From Eublepharis macularius (Eukaryota > Chordata > Lepidosauria > Squamata > Eublepharidae): 64,000 nucleotides of DNA. The DNA lies in the NCBI RefSeq assembly GCF_028583425.1, contig NC_072796.1:86108464-86172463 (forward strand). Reading direction: 5' to 3'. The stretch's first letter is position 1, and each line of letters opens with the position of its first letter. Under the pieces are notes generated by a model. That model was not told the origin of the DNA. It ran no database searches and worked only from the letters and a program-made list of their open reading frames with translations. Positions 24,420 to 35,861 of this stretch are shown piece by piece. The translations under genes were made by a program, and so were the position numbers.

Positions 24420-24663
24420 CTTCTGAGCTGCTGTAGCACAGTGGTGATGTGGTTTGGCTGCAAATCAGCATTCTACTGGTTTGAATCCCACACTGCCATG
24501 AGCTCAGTAGGTGGCCTTGGGGAAGCCACTCTTCTCAGCCCCAGCTCCCCAGCTGTATTGTGGGGATAATAATAACACTAACTTGTTCACCGCTCTGGGT
24601 GGGGCACTAATCTGTCTAGAAGAGCGGTATATAAGTGCAGTATTATTATTATTATTATTATTA

Positions 24664-25265
24664 CTAGCAACAGAGTCCATTGTGGGAAAAAATACAACAG
24701 ACTCTAGAAAGGGGAGGAGGGAAGGTGGCATTGCCTCCTCCTCTGTGACTGATCCCGGCTAGATGAAGGGGGGTGGAGGCATTGCCACCTGATCCGCTAC
24801 TGATCCCAACTGGGTGAAGGCAGGGGGCGGGCATTGCCACCTGCTCCACACCTGATCCCGGCTGGGTGAAGATGGAGTGACAGGCATTGCCACCGGCTGT
24901 GCTCCTGATCCCGGCCGGGTGAAGGGGGAGGGGGGCATTGCCACCTGCTCCGCTCCTGGTCCTGGTTGGGTGAAGGTTTGGTGGGCATTGCCACCTGCTC
25001 CGTGCGTGATCCTGGCCGGGTGAAGGCAGTGGGCAGGCATTGCCACCTGCTCTGCTTCTGATCCCAGCCGGGTGAAGGCAGAGGGGGCAGGTATCTCCTC
25101 CTGCTGCATTCCTGATCCCTGCTGGGTGAAGGTTGGAGGTAGGCATTGCCACCTGCTCCGCTCCTGATCTTGGCCTGGGTTTCCCACTGTGGCAGCACCC
25201 TCTAGAGGCACACCAGTGTAGGAAATGAGTTGTCTGGAACATGCTTACTCTTTTATATAGTAGGA
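24664..25265 (-). mobile_element. Non-autonomous Helitron
   Basis: On the minus strand it begins TCCTACTATATAAAAGAG and ends CTAG, inserted between A and T. Both ends and the A/T target are as expected of Helitrons. Eight bases before the minus-strand end there is a hairpin: AGAGTCTGTTGT pairs with ACAATGGACTCT (12 bp with two G-U pairs, 10-nt loop). No Rep/helicase coding is present, so it depended on another element. It carries a minisatellite inside. The 5' end matches the element at 52,689. Confidence 0.88.
24728..25190. repeat. ~52-bp minisatellite inside the Helitron
   Basis: About nine imperfect copies of a 50-53-bp GC-rich unit; GCATTGCC recurs at about 24728, 24779, 24831, 24884, 24935, 24985, 25037 and 25143. 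Each unit also has CTGATCCCGGC and GGGTGAAGG. Open minus-strand frames here follow from the repeat and are not genes. Confidence 0.9.
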
Positions 25266-25281
25266 TTATTATTATTATGTT

Positions 25282-25693
25282 ACTTGAGTATACATTTCCC
25301 TGATTCAGGAATCGCTGGAAAAGTGCACTGAGGCTCTGTGATATAATTTAAGGAGAGTGTCTGATGCCTACATTCCTTCTATGCCATTTCTAACTTGGAA
25401 AACTCATCATGAAGCTTTATGCGAGCACCAGGAACAGAACTACTGGTCCCACTGTGTTCGTGTGTGTGTGTTTAGCATAAAAGTCACATATTAATAATAA
25501 AATCATCATTCCAAGCCTTGGCCAGTTAGGATATGACAGGCCCTAGATATTCTCATGTTCCAAAGCTGAATAATTACTCATCTGCTAACGAACAGAATTT
25601 ATATTGAGGGATTTTAGGGAAGACAGATCTCCCTTCCAGTTGTTAACTAAAAGACAGGGAAAACACATATAACCCTTAGGACTGACTGCTTTG
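25282..25693. other. No recognised feature
   Basis: Short AT-rich non-coding stretch. Confidence 0.6.
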
Positions 25694-25915
25694 TAGATTG
25701 TTTCAAGTGGGTAGCTATGTTAGCCTGCAGTAGAACAACAGAATTTAAACCCAGTAGTGCCTTAGGGACCAACAAAATTTTCAGTGTATAACTGTCAGAG
25801 AGTCAAATCTTCCTTCTTTAGATACCTGACGGAGGGAGTTTGACTCGACAGCTCATATCCTGAAAATCTTGTTGATTTCCAAAGTGCTACTACACACAAA
25901 TCCTGCTTTACCAAT
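25694..25915. mobile_element. Palindromic pair of Penelope-type tails
   Basis: The left half runs GGGTAGCTATGTTAGCCTGC, then CCCAGTAGTGCCTTAGGGAC, to CTTCTTTAGATACCTGA. The right half starts with GACGGAGGGAG and returns through CAGCTCATATCCTGAAAATC and CCAAAGTGCTACTAC. It has the same head-to-head design as 7585-7790, with hammerhead-like cores meeting at the centre. Confidence 0.65.
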
Positions 25916-27887
25916 TGTCTTTTTAAAATTGACTCTAGGAACATTAAGCACTCTTCATGTAACAGGTTTGCATCAACCATGTCTTTACAGTTGATTAAGC
26001 CACAAAGGCCATGTGTTAAAAGTTTAGCATGCCATCTTTTATTGCATTCATTCAGTGGATCAGGGAAGGTTTTGTAACAATAGAATCTTTGTTGTTGAAG
26101 AAGGTGGTACTAGGTATGGAGCAGTGTTTATTAAATACAAGACAACTTAGTCCTTTGTAAAACTCAACATTGCCTGAAGATCATACTATTTAGTGATACA
26201 TAATGCTAGAATATTTAAAATCTGGCAGAGAAATAATCCTTTAGCTGTCCTGCTGATCATAGCAAGATCCTCCTTGAAATTATGAGTAATCAACATGTTA
26301 GGAATAAAGTGGAATGCTTTTGTTTTTTGTTATTGAAAGTGGTTTGCTTTTGTTTTTAACTGGCTATCTGGTGAAGCTGTTTTAATAATCCTTTAATAAT
26401 CATTAAAAATTATAATTTTAAAGTCTTCCACAGCATTAATTTCAACTAGATGTTTACCAGTATAAAACTTTGTAAAATGTAATGCAGCATATTCAGAATA
26501 AAGTACATTGAGCATCTAACAGAAGTTGTCAAAACATAGTTTTGAACACATGGGGGCCATACGTACCCATTTCTGCCAAGTTTCTTTGAAAAAGCCTAAT
26601 GTGGTCCTGCATATCATGTATGTATTTTGCTTTCCTCCATCCCCAAGAGGGCTCCTAGAATCTTTAGTACAGATGGCAATATGTCCAGCTGATTGCCAAA
26701 TTGTCTCTTGATTCAACAAGAGCTTGAAGTGTATTTTAGTAGGATGTGATGATTCATTGGAACTTCTGTTGATTTTGCAATTGTGGCACAAATAATTTAT
26801 CAAATGAAAAAAAATTGGTAGGAGAGAGAACACATGCTTTGTTTAACAGAAAAAACATGGCACAGAAAGATTGAAGAATAAACACAGATAAAGGGCAAAT
26901 TCCTGTTAATGATCCTTAGTTCTAATTTTTGGAAGCTTTAAATGTGAAATAGAGAAAAAAAACACCAAGCATGTTCCTCTTCCTCAAGGAAAATGTTCAT
27001 CTCATGAGGCCTGCCCACTGCCCTCTATTTCATGCTACAAAATTAATCTTAAACATGTAGCCTTGAAGCTAGTATTGTTGAAAGTGACAGGATTTCTCAA
27101 CAAACTTGTTTAGGATGAGGGTATAGAATATGTAATCCCAAATACACTCAAGGGATGAGATTGTGGGGTTTAAGGATCAGGATTAAGCCATGAAACCACT
27201 ATCTTCTGCCTTCCTGCTGTGTGAATTCCTTCGTTCTCTTTTTATCCCAGTTTGGTACTCTTTGCAACCATCACAAATCCGAGTCAAAGTGAACTTAGGT
27301 ATGTTCTTACACTCACACTGATAACCAAGCATAAATGGAAATTGTCAAAGTGACTTTAGGAGCATATCTGGTTTCATTTTAATCTACACTGGTGGTTCAT
27401 GCCTGCAATTTACACAGTTAACAAGGCAATCACCCTTATATACAACTTATTTGTCTGGCCATATTAACTGGCCTCATTACTTCAGCACAGAAACAACTTA
27501 GAAGAAAAGATACCTGCCTTTTCCTTTAATCTTGGTATAGTAGTAAAGAACACAAGCACAGGAAGCTGCTTGGTGGACTTGTCCCAAGAATGACCTCTAA
27601 ATACTTTGCATTTGGTTAACTTTCAGATGCATCTTTATTCTTCTCCACAAAACTAAATTCACTAATTAAACCTTTTCCAAGTTTTAAGAAAATAAAATAA
27701 AAATGTGGTTATCTTTATAGTCTTTATTCAACCCAACTGCATTGCAGTCTTCCAGTCTTTTATGTTTACATTATTTGCAACTCCCTTCCATAAGTACAAG
27801 TACAAATGTAACTGATGATAATCCAGAACAACATTACAAATTTCCCCCAAAGCAATGTACATTTCTGAGCATTTTGTTCTGATGTGC
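25916..27887. other. No recognised feature
   Basis: About 2 kb of AT-rich DNA with no identifiable coding exon or repeat. Confidence 0.55.
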
Positions 27888-27949
27888 AATAATATATATA
27901 GTGTATATGTGTATATACACATACACACACACACCAATATATATATATT

Positions 27950-27992
<43 letters not shown>

Positions 27993-28036
27993 ACACACAT
28001 ACACACACACACACATACCAATTTATATATATATAA
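27888..28036. repeat. Compound TA/GT/CA microsatellite
   Basis: Alternating runs of TA, CA and GT with inverted symmetry: ACACACACCAATATATATAT faces ATATTGGTGTGTGTGTGTGT, followed by a second CA run and TATATATATA. The purine-pyrimidine alternation favours left-handed DNA or cruciforms. The ORFs across it are artefacts. Confidence 0.95.
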
Positions 28037-28796
28037 ACCAAAGCTTCATAATATAAAATATTTTCCACTGAACATCGCATTTCCAACTTTTTCAGATTTC
28101 AGTTACAGAGATTTCTTAATTTCAAGTTAGTGCAAATAATGAAAGTAAGAGCCTGAGCAAAATGGCATACATACAACAAAACAAGAGAACACTACTCAAC
28201 TCCCTGCATAATAGTTAATTAGTATATTATTAGTAATCTTTATATACAACTTATTTAAATAAATTGGTATATTTGAGCTATACGCAATATATTTACACAT
28301 TCAAATAAAATATGTTTCATTCAGACAAATATGGAATGTCCAACATATATGAAAATAAAACACATCTCGAGACAAAAAAATGACGTAAGGTCAAGATGTC
28401 TTTTCTGTTGTCTTGGGGTAGATTTCAAGGCACTTTCTTGGCAAACCAGAGTTCTGTCTTAGCAGGAAAGCCTGAAAGATCAATGCACACATTATGTTTG
28501 CTTAGAGTCATAGTTACTTAATAATGATACTGTCAGTACAGACCAAACTTATCTATGGCTTGTGGTTTATTGACAGTTTTAAAATGTTCATTTATCTATT
28601 TAAAAACATTTATACTTAATCTACCCACAATGCTAGAGACAGCTTAGAAAAAGAAGTCAAACATTAAAATAAGACATATAATATCCAATTCAAAAAAACC
28701 ACATTATATGCAAAAAAAATAGCAAAACAATAGCAGCCATTTTAGCTGTTTTGGCACTAATGAAAAAGCAGTGTTTCAAGCTCACTGAAGTTAACT
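28037..28796. other. No recognised feature
   Basis: AT-rich non-coding DNA. Confidence 0.6.
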
Positions 28797-29004
28797 GGGA
28801 GCCAGTGGCAGTGAAAGTGTCAGACCCAGGCTGAAATCCTTACTCTGCAAGGAAGCTTGCTGGGTGACTTTGGGCCAGTCACACACTCTCACCTATCCTA
28901 CTTCACGGGATAGTTGAGAGAATAAAACATGGGAGAGGAAAATGTAAGCCACTTTGGGTCCCCCTTGGGGAGAAAGGTGGGATGTAAATGAAGTAAATAA
29001 TAAT
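28797..29004 (+). mobile_element. tRNA-derived SINE, third subtype
   Basis: GGGAGCCAGTGGCAGTG, then CTTGCTGGGTGACTTTGGGC, CAGTCACACACTCTCACC, TAAGCCACTTTGGGTCCCC and GGGGAGAAAGGTGGGATGTA, with an AAATAA tail. It shares the GGGTGACTTTGGG core with the 19798 family but has a different 3' end. Confidence 0.8.
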
Positions 29005-29760
29005 TGCACTTAAATTAGACTATCTTGATTACCCGTTTTCAATTTCTCTTAATTTTAATTTATCTTAATTCTCAGTTAAATTGAACTCTTAGTTCAACTA
29101 TGTTTGAACTAGAGCCAAAAGTTCTATTAAATCTTGTCCTTTTTTTGGAGGAATGATGTTACCATCTGAAAATATCCCCTGAACAAGGCTATTAAAAAGT
29201 TTTAGAAGTGAATCATTTTTTAAGAAAACAAATTCTGCATATATATCTCACATGTCATTAAAGTATTTCCTATCACCTTTTGTTCATTAAAAAATTAATG
29301 TAATACAACCATGTCTAAAATATTTCCTAAGACAAAATTGTGTCTTGAACTGAAAATTTTGATTACAGTATTTTGTGCAGCTTAATATAGCCACCTATTG
29401 CAACAATAGACTTCTCCATGGTCCTGAAATAGATACAGGAGAAAGCCATGAACAAGTCTCTGACAAAATCAATAAGGTAGAAAAATGCTTCAACCTCTTA
29501 TAAGAAACATTTTTAAAATAAAGTTTGCAAGGCTGTGCTCAGTTTCAAGATAGCATCAGATCATGAGTATAAGATGATGCATGGAAGTCCAGGCCCATAA
29601 ATTTCCTGCATTTGCTCTGTTCTGTCTTTCCCTGTGTTTTGCCCCTCATTACCCATTACCATTAGGCCATACCCTGCCAGTATGCTGTTTTCCATAGTAC
29701 AGTGCTAAAATGGTAATAGTAATTGCTTCATCCACATGGGCACTAGCTTTGAAAACAGAC
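29005..29760. other. No recognised feature
   Basis: AT-rich DNA upstream of DIRS copy 1; nothing identifiable. Confidence 0.55.
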
Positions 29761-29762
29761 AC

Positions 29763-30150
29763 TTAGGATTGTGATGAATTTGCATTGTGCAAATCTACAA
29801 CAGTGGTTTGTCTGACTTTGCAAGGTAAAAGTGAAAGCTGCCATATCTGCACGGAACTATGGAAGCACAGTGCAACATTATGGTATCTGCCAGTTCCAGT
29901 GAAGGTAGGAGGCAGACTCGTCCCCAGAGTCCTTCTGACTCTTCTCCAGAGTCCTTCCAAAAGGATTGAGTTCTGTCCAGATAAAATAAAACAGCTCTCT
30001 TTACATCCAAAGTGTGTAGCATACACACAATGTAGCATATCCCACAATGTGCAGGGCATAGAGAGTAACACCATGAGTTATGGCCCACTCCCACAAGCAG
30101 ATAGCCTCTGCACAGAGTGCCTTGGAAGCTGTGCTATCTTGCTTGTTTAT
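29763..30150 (-). pseudogene. DIRS copy 1 RNase H tail fused to recombinase piece
   Basis: In shifting frames the minus strand reads ALCAEAICLWEWAITHG, homologous to ALCEETVKIWNWAIDHS near the RNase H end of copy 3. Soon after comes HTLDVKRAVLFYLDR, homologous to HALDVRRALLFYLDR of the tyrosine recombinase. Several hundred codons present between these points in copy 3 are missing here. Confidence 0.7.
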
Positions 30151-30354
30151 ATAGAATAAGTTGTTGTGTTGTCTGTCAAGACCTGGACTCTTTTGTAGGA
30201 TACCATATCTGTGAGAGAGTTAACTGATAATAAACTGCTCACAACTCAAGTAAATTAATATGACATGCCTTCTCATCCTTTGACCAACTACCGTTGACAG
30301 AAATGGCATCACAATGAGCCCCCTGCTGTTTCTGGGAAGCATCTGTATTAAGGC

Positions 30355-31211
30355 TCACATCATGACAGGACGTGCCAAAAGCAACTCCTCTGGATAGATA
30401 ATTGCTTCTAACCACCATAACAAGGAGCGCAATAGCTGCTCTGGGATTGAGTATTTAGTCTGGGGGGACTGGCAGCTAAGGTTAAAACTTCTAATAAACC
30501 AAAGCTGCAAAGTTCTCATCTTAAGACGAGCAAAGTGAACTACCACTGTGGTAGAGCCCATGAGCCCCTGCATAACTTGAATAGATTGTACAAACCGAAA
30601 TCTATTTGCCAAAAAGTGCTGCACCAAAGTTGTCAGCCAGATAATCCTATCATTAGGTAAAAATGCTCTATTGGCTCTAGAATCCAGGATTGCCTCCACA
30701 AATTGTATGGCACAGGTAGTGGTCAAGTTAGATTTTTTTGCATTCACAACCCGTCTTAGAGTTTCACAGGTGGACAATATAAGAGTGATATGCTCCCTTA
30801 AAATTTCTGCGGATTGAGCAGTGAGTCATCAAGATAGGGGTAAACAGAGAAGCCCAATTGTCTAAGGTGAGCAATTACTACTGCAATGCACTTTGTGAAA
30901 ACTTGTGGTGCCGTAGCCAAATCAAGGGTAAGGCAGTATACTGAAACACACACTATGGAAAACAAAATGGAGGTAACTTCAATGTACTGTAAATCAAGGA
31001 CCTCAAGCCAGACATTCTGGGAAACCATATTTATGATCCAAGGGAGCATGACCATCCTGAATTTCACAGTTCTCAGGAAGTCATTAAGGGCCCTTAAATC
31101 TAAAATGGGCCTTTCCCCTCCATCCTTCTTATCTATCAGGAAGAAGCAAGAGAAAAACCCAAAGGGGTTGTCAGACCCTGAAACTTCTTGGAGGGCTCTT
31201 TTAGCCAACAA
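30355..31211 (-). pseudogene. DIRS copy 1 reverse transcriptase remnant
   Basis: The first fragment (31211-30798) shows FLIDKKDGGERPILDLRALN, TAPQVFTKCIAVVIAHL and the catalytic box YPYLDD. The aspartate motif A is degraded (LQYIEVTSI). The next fragment (30777-30355) continues with a thumb-like region, QVMQGLMGSTTVVVHFARLK, parallel to QVLLGYMAATMAVVSLARLR of copy 3. A break near 30,790 separates them. Confidence 0.85.
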
Positions 31212-31466
31212 TGTCCTCCTGCAACTGCGGGAGCATATTATTAGGAGCTTGTGAAGGCAAACAAGTGGGAGGTAGTGTAATAAACTCTAGCCTATAACCA
31301 GTTTTATTGAAATAACCAAAGTGCCTGTAGAAATATTGTAGAAATATTTGGTTATTATTGAAATAACCAAAGTGCCTGTAGAAATATTCTGCCATGCATG
31401 AATGAACTGTGACAGTCTATTGTTAAATAAAGCAGAGGCAGTCACTGTATGAAGGTCTAGTCAGAA

Positions 31467-33458
31467 TTAGCCTTTTTGACCTTGGGAAGAGTTCTTAGAG
31501 GACTCACTCTGATGGGCTGGTTTGTGCCATCCTGAGGACTTTCTTTTTGACTGGGACTGATCAGAATAGAAGGCCTGGTAAGGCAGGTACTGTGGCTGAT
31601 ATGGATGGTGTCTGTAGGCCCTGTAATCTTGTCTTGGCTGATAATCATGTCTCACAGGTTGTCTGTAAGTTGAGACACATGAAGACTGGCAGAATGCCAT
31701 AAAATTTGGTGGCCTGCCAATCCTTCTCCTTTTTAGAAAGATATTAATTTGTCTTCTCTGAAAACAATGAAGTGTCTCAAAGTGCATGTCCTCTGACTTA
31801 TTTCAAGTCTCCAATGGGAGGGCAGTGGAGCGCAACCACGTTTCTGCATAAGACCACAGAGGAGTTGAGGACCCTGGCAGAGATATCCAAGACATGCCTA
31901 CTCGCGCTAGTCTGCTGCTTTGAGAGGATTATTGTCTCATCCTGAATCAGCTTGGCTAGAGACTTCTTGTCCTCTGGTAGGTCATTCATATAGGAAGATA
32001 TCTTCTGCCAGAGGAAAATTTGATACCTGTTTGTTAGCCATCTTGATATTAAGGACAGAGACAGAATACATTTTCCTCCCCATGGTGTCCAACTTTTTCC
32101 TTCCCTATCCACAGGAGTGGAGTCACAGGCCCTGCCGATGTCTGGCCTGCAATTCTTCTGCAATAAGTGACGAACCACTTTGTAAAGTGGTTCCATCCTC
32201 CATCTTCTTGGTGGCTGCTGGAATAGATGCAGGCTTTTGGCACAGATTCTCTATAACTTCCACAAATCCCTCAATCATAGGGTAGGCTACTGCATTAGGA
32301 ATATCTAAATATATATGCCGTAGAATACTGTCCCTTGGTTTCTGTTGTGAAGAGAGATACCTATGTTCAGCATCTTTGCCATACAGAGCATCTATTCAGC
32401 ATAGTTTATAATCAATGTTTGGTGAGTTATGCTCAAAGTCACCCACAGCCTCCTCAGGAGAAGAGTCAGAAGTGAAGCTCGGACTACATTCGGAACCAAC
32501 CAACTCCACATCCAATTCCAACTTGGATCTATGTCTCAAAGAACTAGGATGGGGAGAAGGGATCTAACTTGAATCTAGAGAACAGTGTTTTTTCTTTGGA
32601 TCAAACTAAGCTGGAGCTGGAGCCAAATAAGGATAAGTTGGGTAAAAGTCACCCCGGTTGTGATGTGAACATAGGTGATGGATACTGGGGACACCATGGA
32701 GCTGGAAGGCACAGGTGCTGTGACTGCCCTGAACAGCATGAATGAGACTCCCAGGGGCAAACAGCTTCCACCTATACTTCCTCCCCCAATTCTGGGGAAG
32801 CAGAGCACAATTGCCTACTCATAGATGGAGGCAGTGGCATCTTCACCATTGGATTCAATGGTCGGGTTGGATCTGAATGACCAGTCTGCTGGCAAGCCTT
32901 ACGCTGAGGCTTATCCACACATTTTGAATTGTTCTTGTGCTTGTGTGATGGAGGGTCAGTTAAGCGCTCCCTGGGAATACTAGGCAGCAGAGACCTGGAA
33001 CCCATTTTGAGACCTGGGAGAGCATCTTCCAGAACTATCATGTTGGAAGCCAGCCAAGCAGAAGCTGATGTCTCTCAGGACTGAGAATGTAGTTTGTGTC
33101 AGCTCCAAGGAAAGGTCATTGGACCCAATGGTACTACAGCAGGCATCAGATCCAAGGCTGGCATTGACTCCAGTAAGGGCTCAGTCATTAGTGGATTTGA
33201 GTGTTCTTCTGGAGCAAATTTTTTTGCTGCTGGGTTTGTGGCACTAGACACGACTTTCTCCCAAAGCATAGCTTTTAACTGGGAATCCTGATTTCCTCTT
33301 CTCTTCAGTGTAAACACCTGGCAGTGCTTGCACCAGTTGACCACATGTCCTTCGCCTAAGCATGCAAGGCACAGAGAATGGCCATCCGTCTTGGCCATCT
33401 TGATCCCACACTCCTCACATGTTTTGAACAAGTACTTGTCCACCATAACACCAAGCAA
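31467..33458 (-). pseudogene. DIRS copy 1 gag remnants
   Basis: The first fragment (33458-33099) has cysteine pairs CEECG, CLACLGEGH and CKHCQVF in the same order as copy 3 gag (CSSC, CLYCLGETH, CKYCRIF), a zinc-binding N-terminus. A later fragment (32196-31798) has LPEDKKSLAKLIQDE and ASRHVLDISARVLNSSVVL, matching LPEDQRIFLRVIQKE and SRNMADTSARALLSALVL in copy 3. The rest is a Gln/Arg/Tyr-rich tail (31787-31467). The fragments are in different frames. Confidence 0.8.
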
Positions 33459-34056
33459 AGACTATCAATCAGGCAAGATCAAAGCTGTACAAAAGCAACA
33501 CGACTCACCAACCCCACGGTAGATCAGACAAATCATGGTGAATGGAAAAAAAATCTCAAACACTAACCTGAACTAGAACTATAAACTACAACTTTAACTA
33601 CTAACAACTAACAACTAACTATAATAGCAATCCAGTAGAAAGCAGAGCAGCTAGCAAAAAACAATGTCTGTTTTTCACAGCGGCAAGAAACAAACTGAGG
33701 GGAAAGGGGGTGACTTCTCTATGCCACATGACCATTTTGGCTGGAAACAACACTATGGAGTGGTCCGTGGGGGAGGGGTTGCCCCCTCAGAAGCCTAAAA
33801 GCTAAAAAAAATTCCTGTTTTGAGTGGGCAGCCTGCACAAGTGCAGTTCCAGTGTGGGACTGCACTGAAGACCATAGATGAACCGAAGTTTACAAATGAA
33901 GAGAAACACTTTACTTTTAATTTCTGGTATGAAAAAGAATCAAAATAGGAAATACTTCGGAATCAATACTGAAGTAAAATGCAAGGTCAGGAATACTGCT
34001 TGCCTTTTAAGGAACCAGTCATTAGATTATGAAGAAAAAAACAGAAAAATACTTAC

Positions 34057-34132
34057 AAGCAGATCTCCTATGGCTGTGTACACAACGGGCTCATTGCTAA
34101 CCTCGTCAGCAATCTTGCACACCTTTTGTAAT
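34057..34132 (-). CDS. ALKAL1: ALKAL1 last coding exon (ALK/LTK ligand C-terminus)
   Basis: Preceded on the minus strand by an acceptor (TTTTTAAAAG) at 34,134-34,133, the exon reads YYKRCARLLTRLAMSPLCTQP and stops at TAG (34070-34068). This is the signature end of the ALKAL/augmentor cytokines, supplying the third and fourth cysteines of the conserved four-cysteine domain. The split Tyr codon joins exactly to the T left by the exon at 35,781. Eleven bases after the stop there is a consensus donor (CTT, then GTAAGTATT, at 34,056), so the exon may be spliced again in the 3' UTR. The product is secreted and activates ALK and LTK at the cell surface. Coding part: 34132-34068. Confidence 0.92.
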
Positions 34133-35780
34133 CTTTTAAAAATCACAAATATAATAATAATTAATTATCATTTAGCCAAGGAAAACTACTGTCCAGAATG
34201 AAAATCTGTTTTCAGATGGCAGCAGCAAATATCTTAAAAATATGCATGTATGGCAAAATTCTAGTCACATTGCAATATCATCTTATCTCTGCTTTTTATT
34301 TCATACATTTAGATCCAAAAGCGCCTTTCTGCAAGAGAAGGGGTCTGCTACTCACATAATATCAATTTTACAGCTTATGTTAGAGCAATAAAAGTGAAAG
34401 CACATTATAATTTTTTTTCTTCTGCTTGCACAGGAGCTTGTACAGAACCATTAAGTGCTGCAGAATCTTCCTATTATATAACTGTATGAGTTCATGAGCA
34501 AGCTGTTGTGTGAGCAATTGTGAAACAGTGCTACACTGGGTAAGCAATTGTGAAACATTGTTGCTTCAATATTAAAGACCATAAATAAAAGACTCATGAA
34601 TAAATGAAATAATACTGTAAGAAGAAGAAGTAATGCAATAAAGCAAAGCATCAGCTTCTTAAATATTTATAAACTTGAAGAAGATGATAAAAATATCAAT
34701 CTACAATGAATAATGCCAGAACAGTTTACAATGGCTTAAGAACTTTAAAAGATAAAAGCTATATAGGGTAAATATATGTGCTAAGTAACAATTTTCTTCT
34801 TGAAAATTCCCCCCCCCCCGAAAAAACCTTGACTGCTTGACCTCATAGAAATACAATACTCTCCAATAACAATTACACATAATATATTTCCTTTCCTAAT
34901 GATTGTAAAAAAACCAAAGCCATCTTATTTGAAATTAATATATCTTTATGAGTGGTGTCTCCTCAAGCAAACATCCTAGCCAAGCACTGTTGGCTCCAAA
35001 GAAAGAGAGAGAGTACAGTTTGTGTGCTGCGCTGACCCTCCCCAAGCCCCGAAGAATTGGACTAACATGACATGAGACTTTTGACTTATGCTACAAGCTG
35101 CCCTGCCCCAATTCTATCCACTGAGCCGAACTACACGATACAAATTACATGCGAATGACATGTGAATGGACTTACACATGTCTCCCTGTTGCTATCCTGT
35201 ACACTCGCCAGCGCAGCCAGACTCTGCTTGATCCTGTGTCCGTGCTGGCACGGGTTTCTTCTGCACTCCTCCAAAATGCAGAAATGGTATCCCATCATGC
35301 ACCGCCAGTTTGTGCATGCTTAAACCATCCCCTGTAACCGTCCCCTGTCCCCTATTGCCTTTCTGTGTGGGAAGAGGGAAGCAGAAGCAAAACAGAAATA
35401 CCACTCACCAACAGCAACTCGATGATATGGTCTACGGACACTCACCAACATAAACCACTTTTTTGCTGACATGTGCACAGAGCAGAGCCATGAACATGGT
35501 AAAAAAGACATGGGAAGGTGAGAAAAAAAATCAAATCTGGCCACTCACATAGACGCGTGTAATTCATCTCATCTAGTTAGGCTCTGATACTCTGCAGAAC
35601 AGCAAATTTTCAGGGGTGCCACCAAAAAATGGCAGCAGGCATGCTTGCACTTATTTTGAAGAAGGACCAGGGAAAATGGCCAGTGCCAAAAACAATCTGT
35701 CCATCTCTAAAGCTAGACACAGGATCATGACGTTAAACAATGATACATGCCAAAAGTATGCAGTTTTAAATATAACTTAC
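34133..35780. other. ALKAL1 intron, mostly unassigned
   Basis: Contains a 10-nt C run near 34,811 and, at about 35,115-35,180, words (AACTACAC, GCGAATGACATG) related to the MITE at 11,732. A GC-richer block lies at 35,190-35,480. I see no exon. Confidence 0.55.
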
Positions 35781-35861
35781 AGGCTGGAGTCGAGCAGTCC
35801 CGTGTATTGTGATAGAGACGGTGGAAATGCTTGCTGCATTCAGCTGAAAATGTGACTGGAC
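35781..35861 (-). CDS. ALKAL1: ALKAL1 internal exon (ligand core)
   Basis: An 81-bp exon with acceptor TATACAAACAG and donor GTAAGTTATA. With one base from the previous exon it encodes [19 protein letters not shown], then TRDCSTPA and the first base of a Tyr codon. The [15 protein letters not shown] run holds the first and second conserved cysteines and is nearly invariant in the family; known family members read PVTFSPEC here, against PVTFSAEC. Phase is 1 at both junctions and both fit. The three exons together give an uninterrupted C-terminal domain, so the gene looks functional and not a pseudogene. Confidence 0.95.

Larger units (their letters stand above)
24420..25281 (+). mobile_element. 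SINE of a second tRNA-derived family, split by a Helitron
   Basis: The SINE runs from GAGCTGCTGTAGCACAGTGG through box-B-like GGTTTGAATCCCACACTGCC, CAGCTGTATTGTGGGGATAA and GAGCGGTATATAAGTGCAG to an ATT run at 24,640-24,663. The ATT run resumes at 25,266 (TTATTATTATTATG) after a 602-bp insertion, so its tail was the target of the Helitron. The same family occurs at 36,114. Confidence 0.88.
29761..33890 (-). mobile_element. DIRS retrotransposon, copy 1, decayed
   Basis: Minus-strand order: an inverted-terminal-repeat remnant at 33830-33890 (GCACAAGTGCAGTTCC, GTGGGACTGCACTGAAGACC, like the ends of copy 3), gag (33458 to 31467), RT (31211 to 30355), then an RNase H tail and tyrosine recombinase fragments (30150 to 29763). 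Most of RNase H is deleted or replaced. No left terminal repeat was found, so the 3' end is truncated or lost. Frames are broken many times. It lies just downstream of the last ALKAL1 coding exon. Confidence 0.85.

Noticed and set aside
24664..25242. Overlapping minus-strand ORFs of 130-190 codons
   Set aside because: By-product of the 52-bp minisatellite inside a Helitron; three frames are open at once.
27728..28130. ORFs with Thr-His and Val-Cys runs
   Set aside because: Translation of CA/GT microsatellite.
34076..34140. Alternative reading KVCKIADEVSNEPVVYTAIGD across the last ALKAL1 exon
   Set aside because: It is open, but the other phase gives the family's YYKRCARLLTRLA ending and joins correctly to the previous exon, so this frame is a coincidence.
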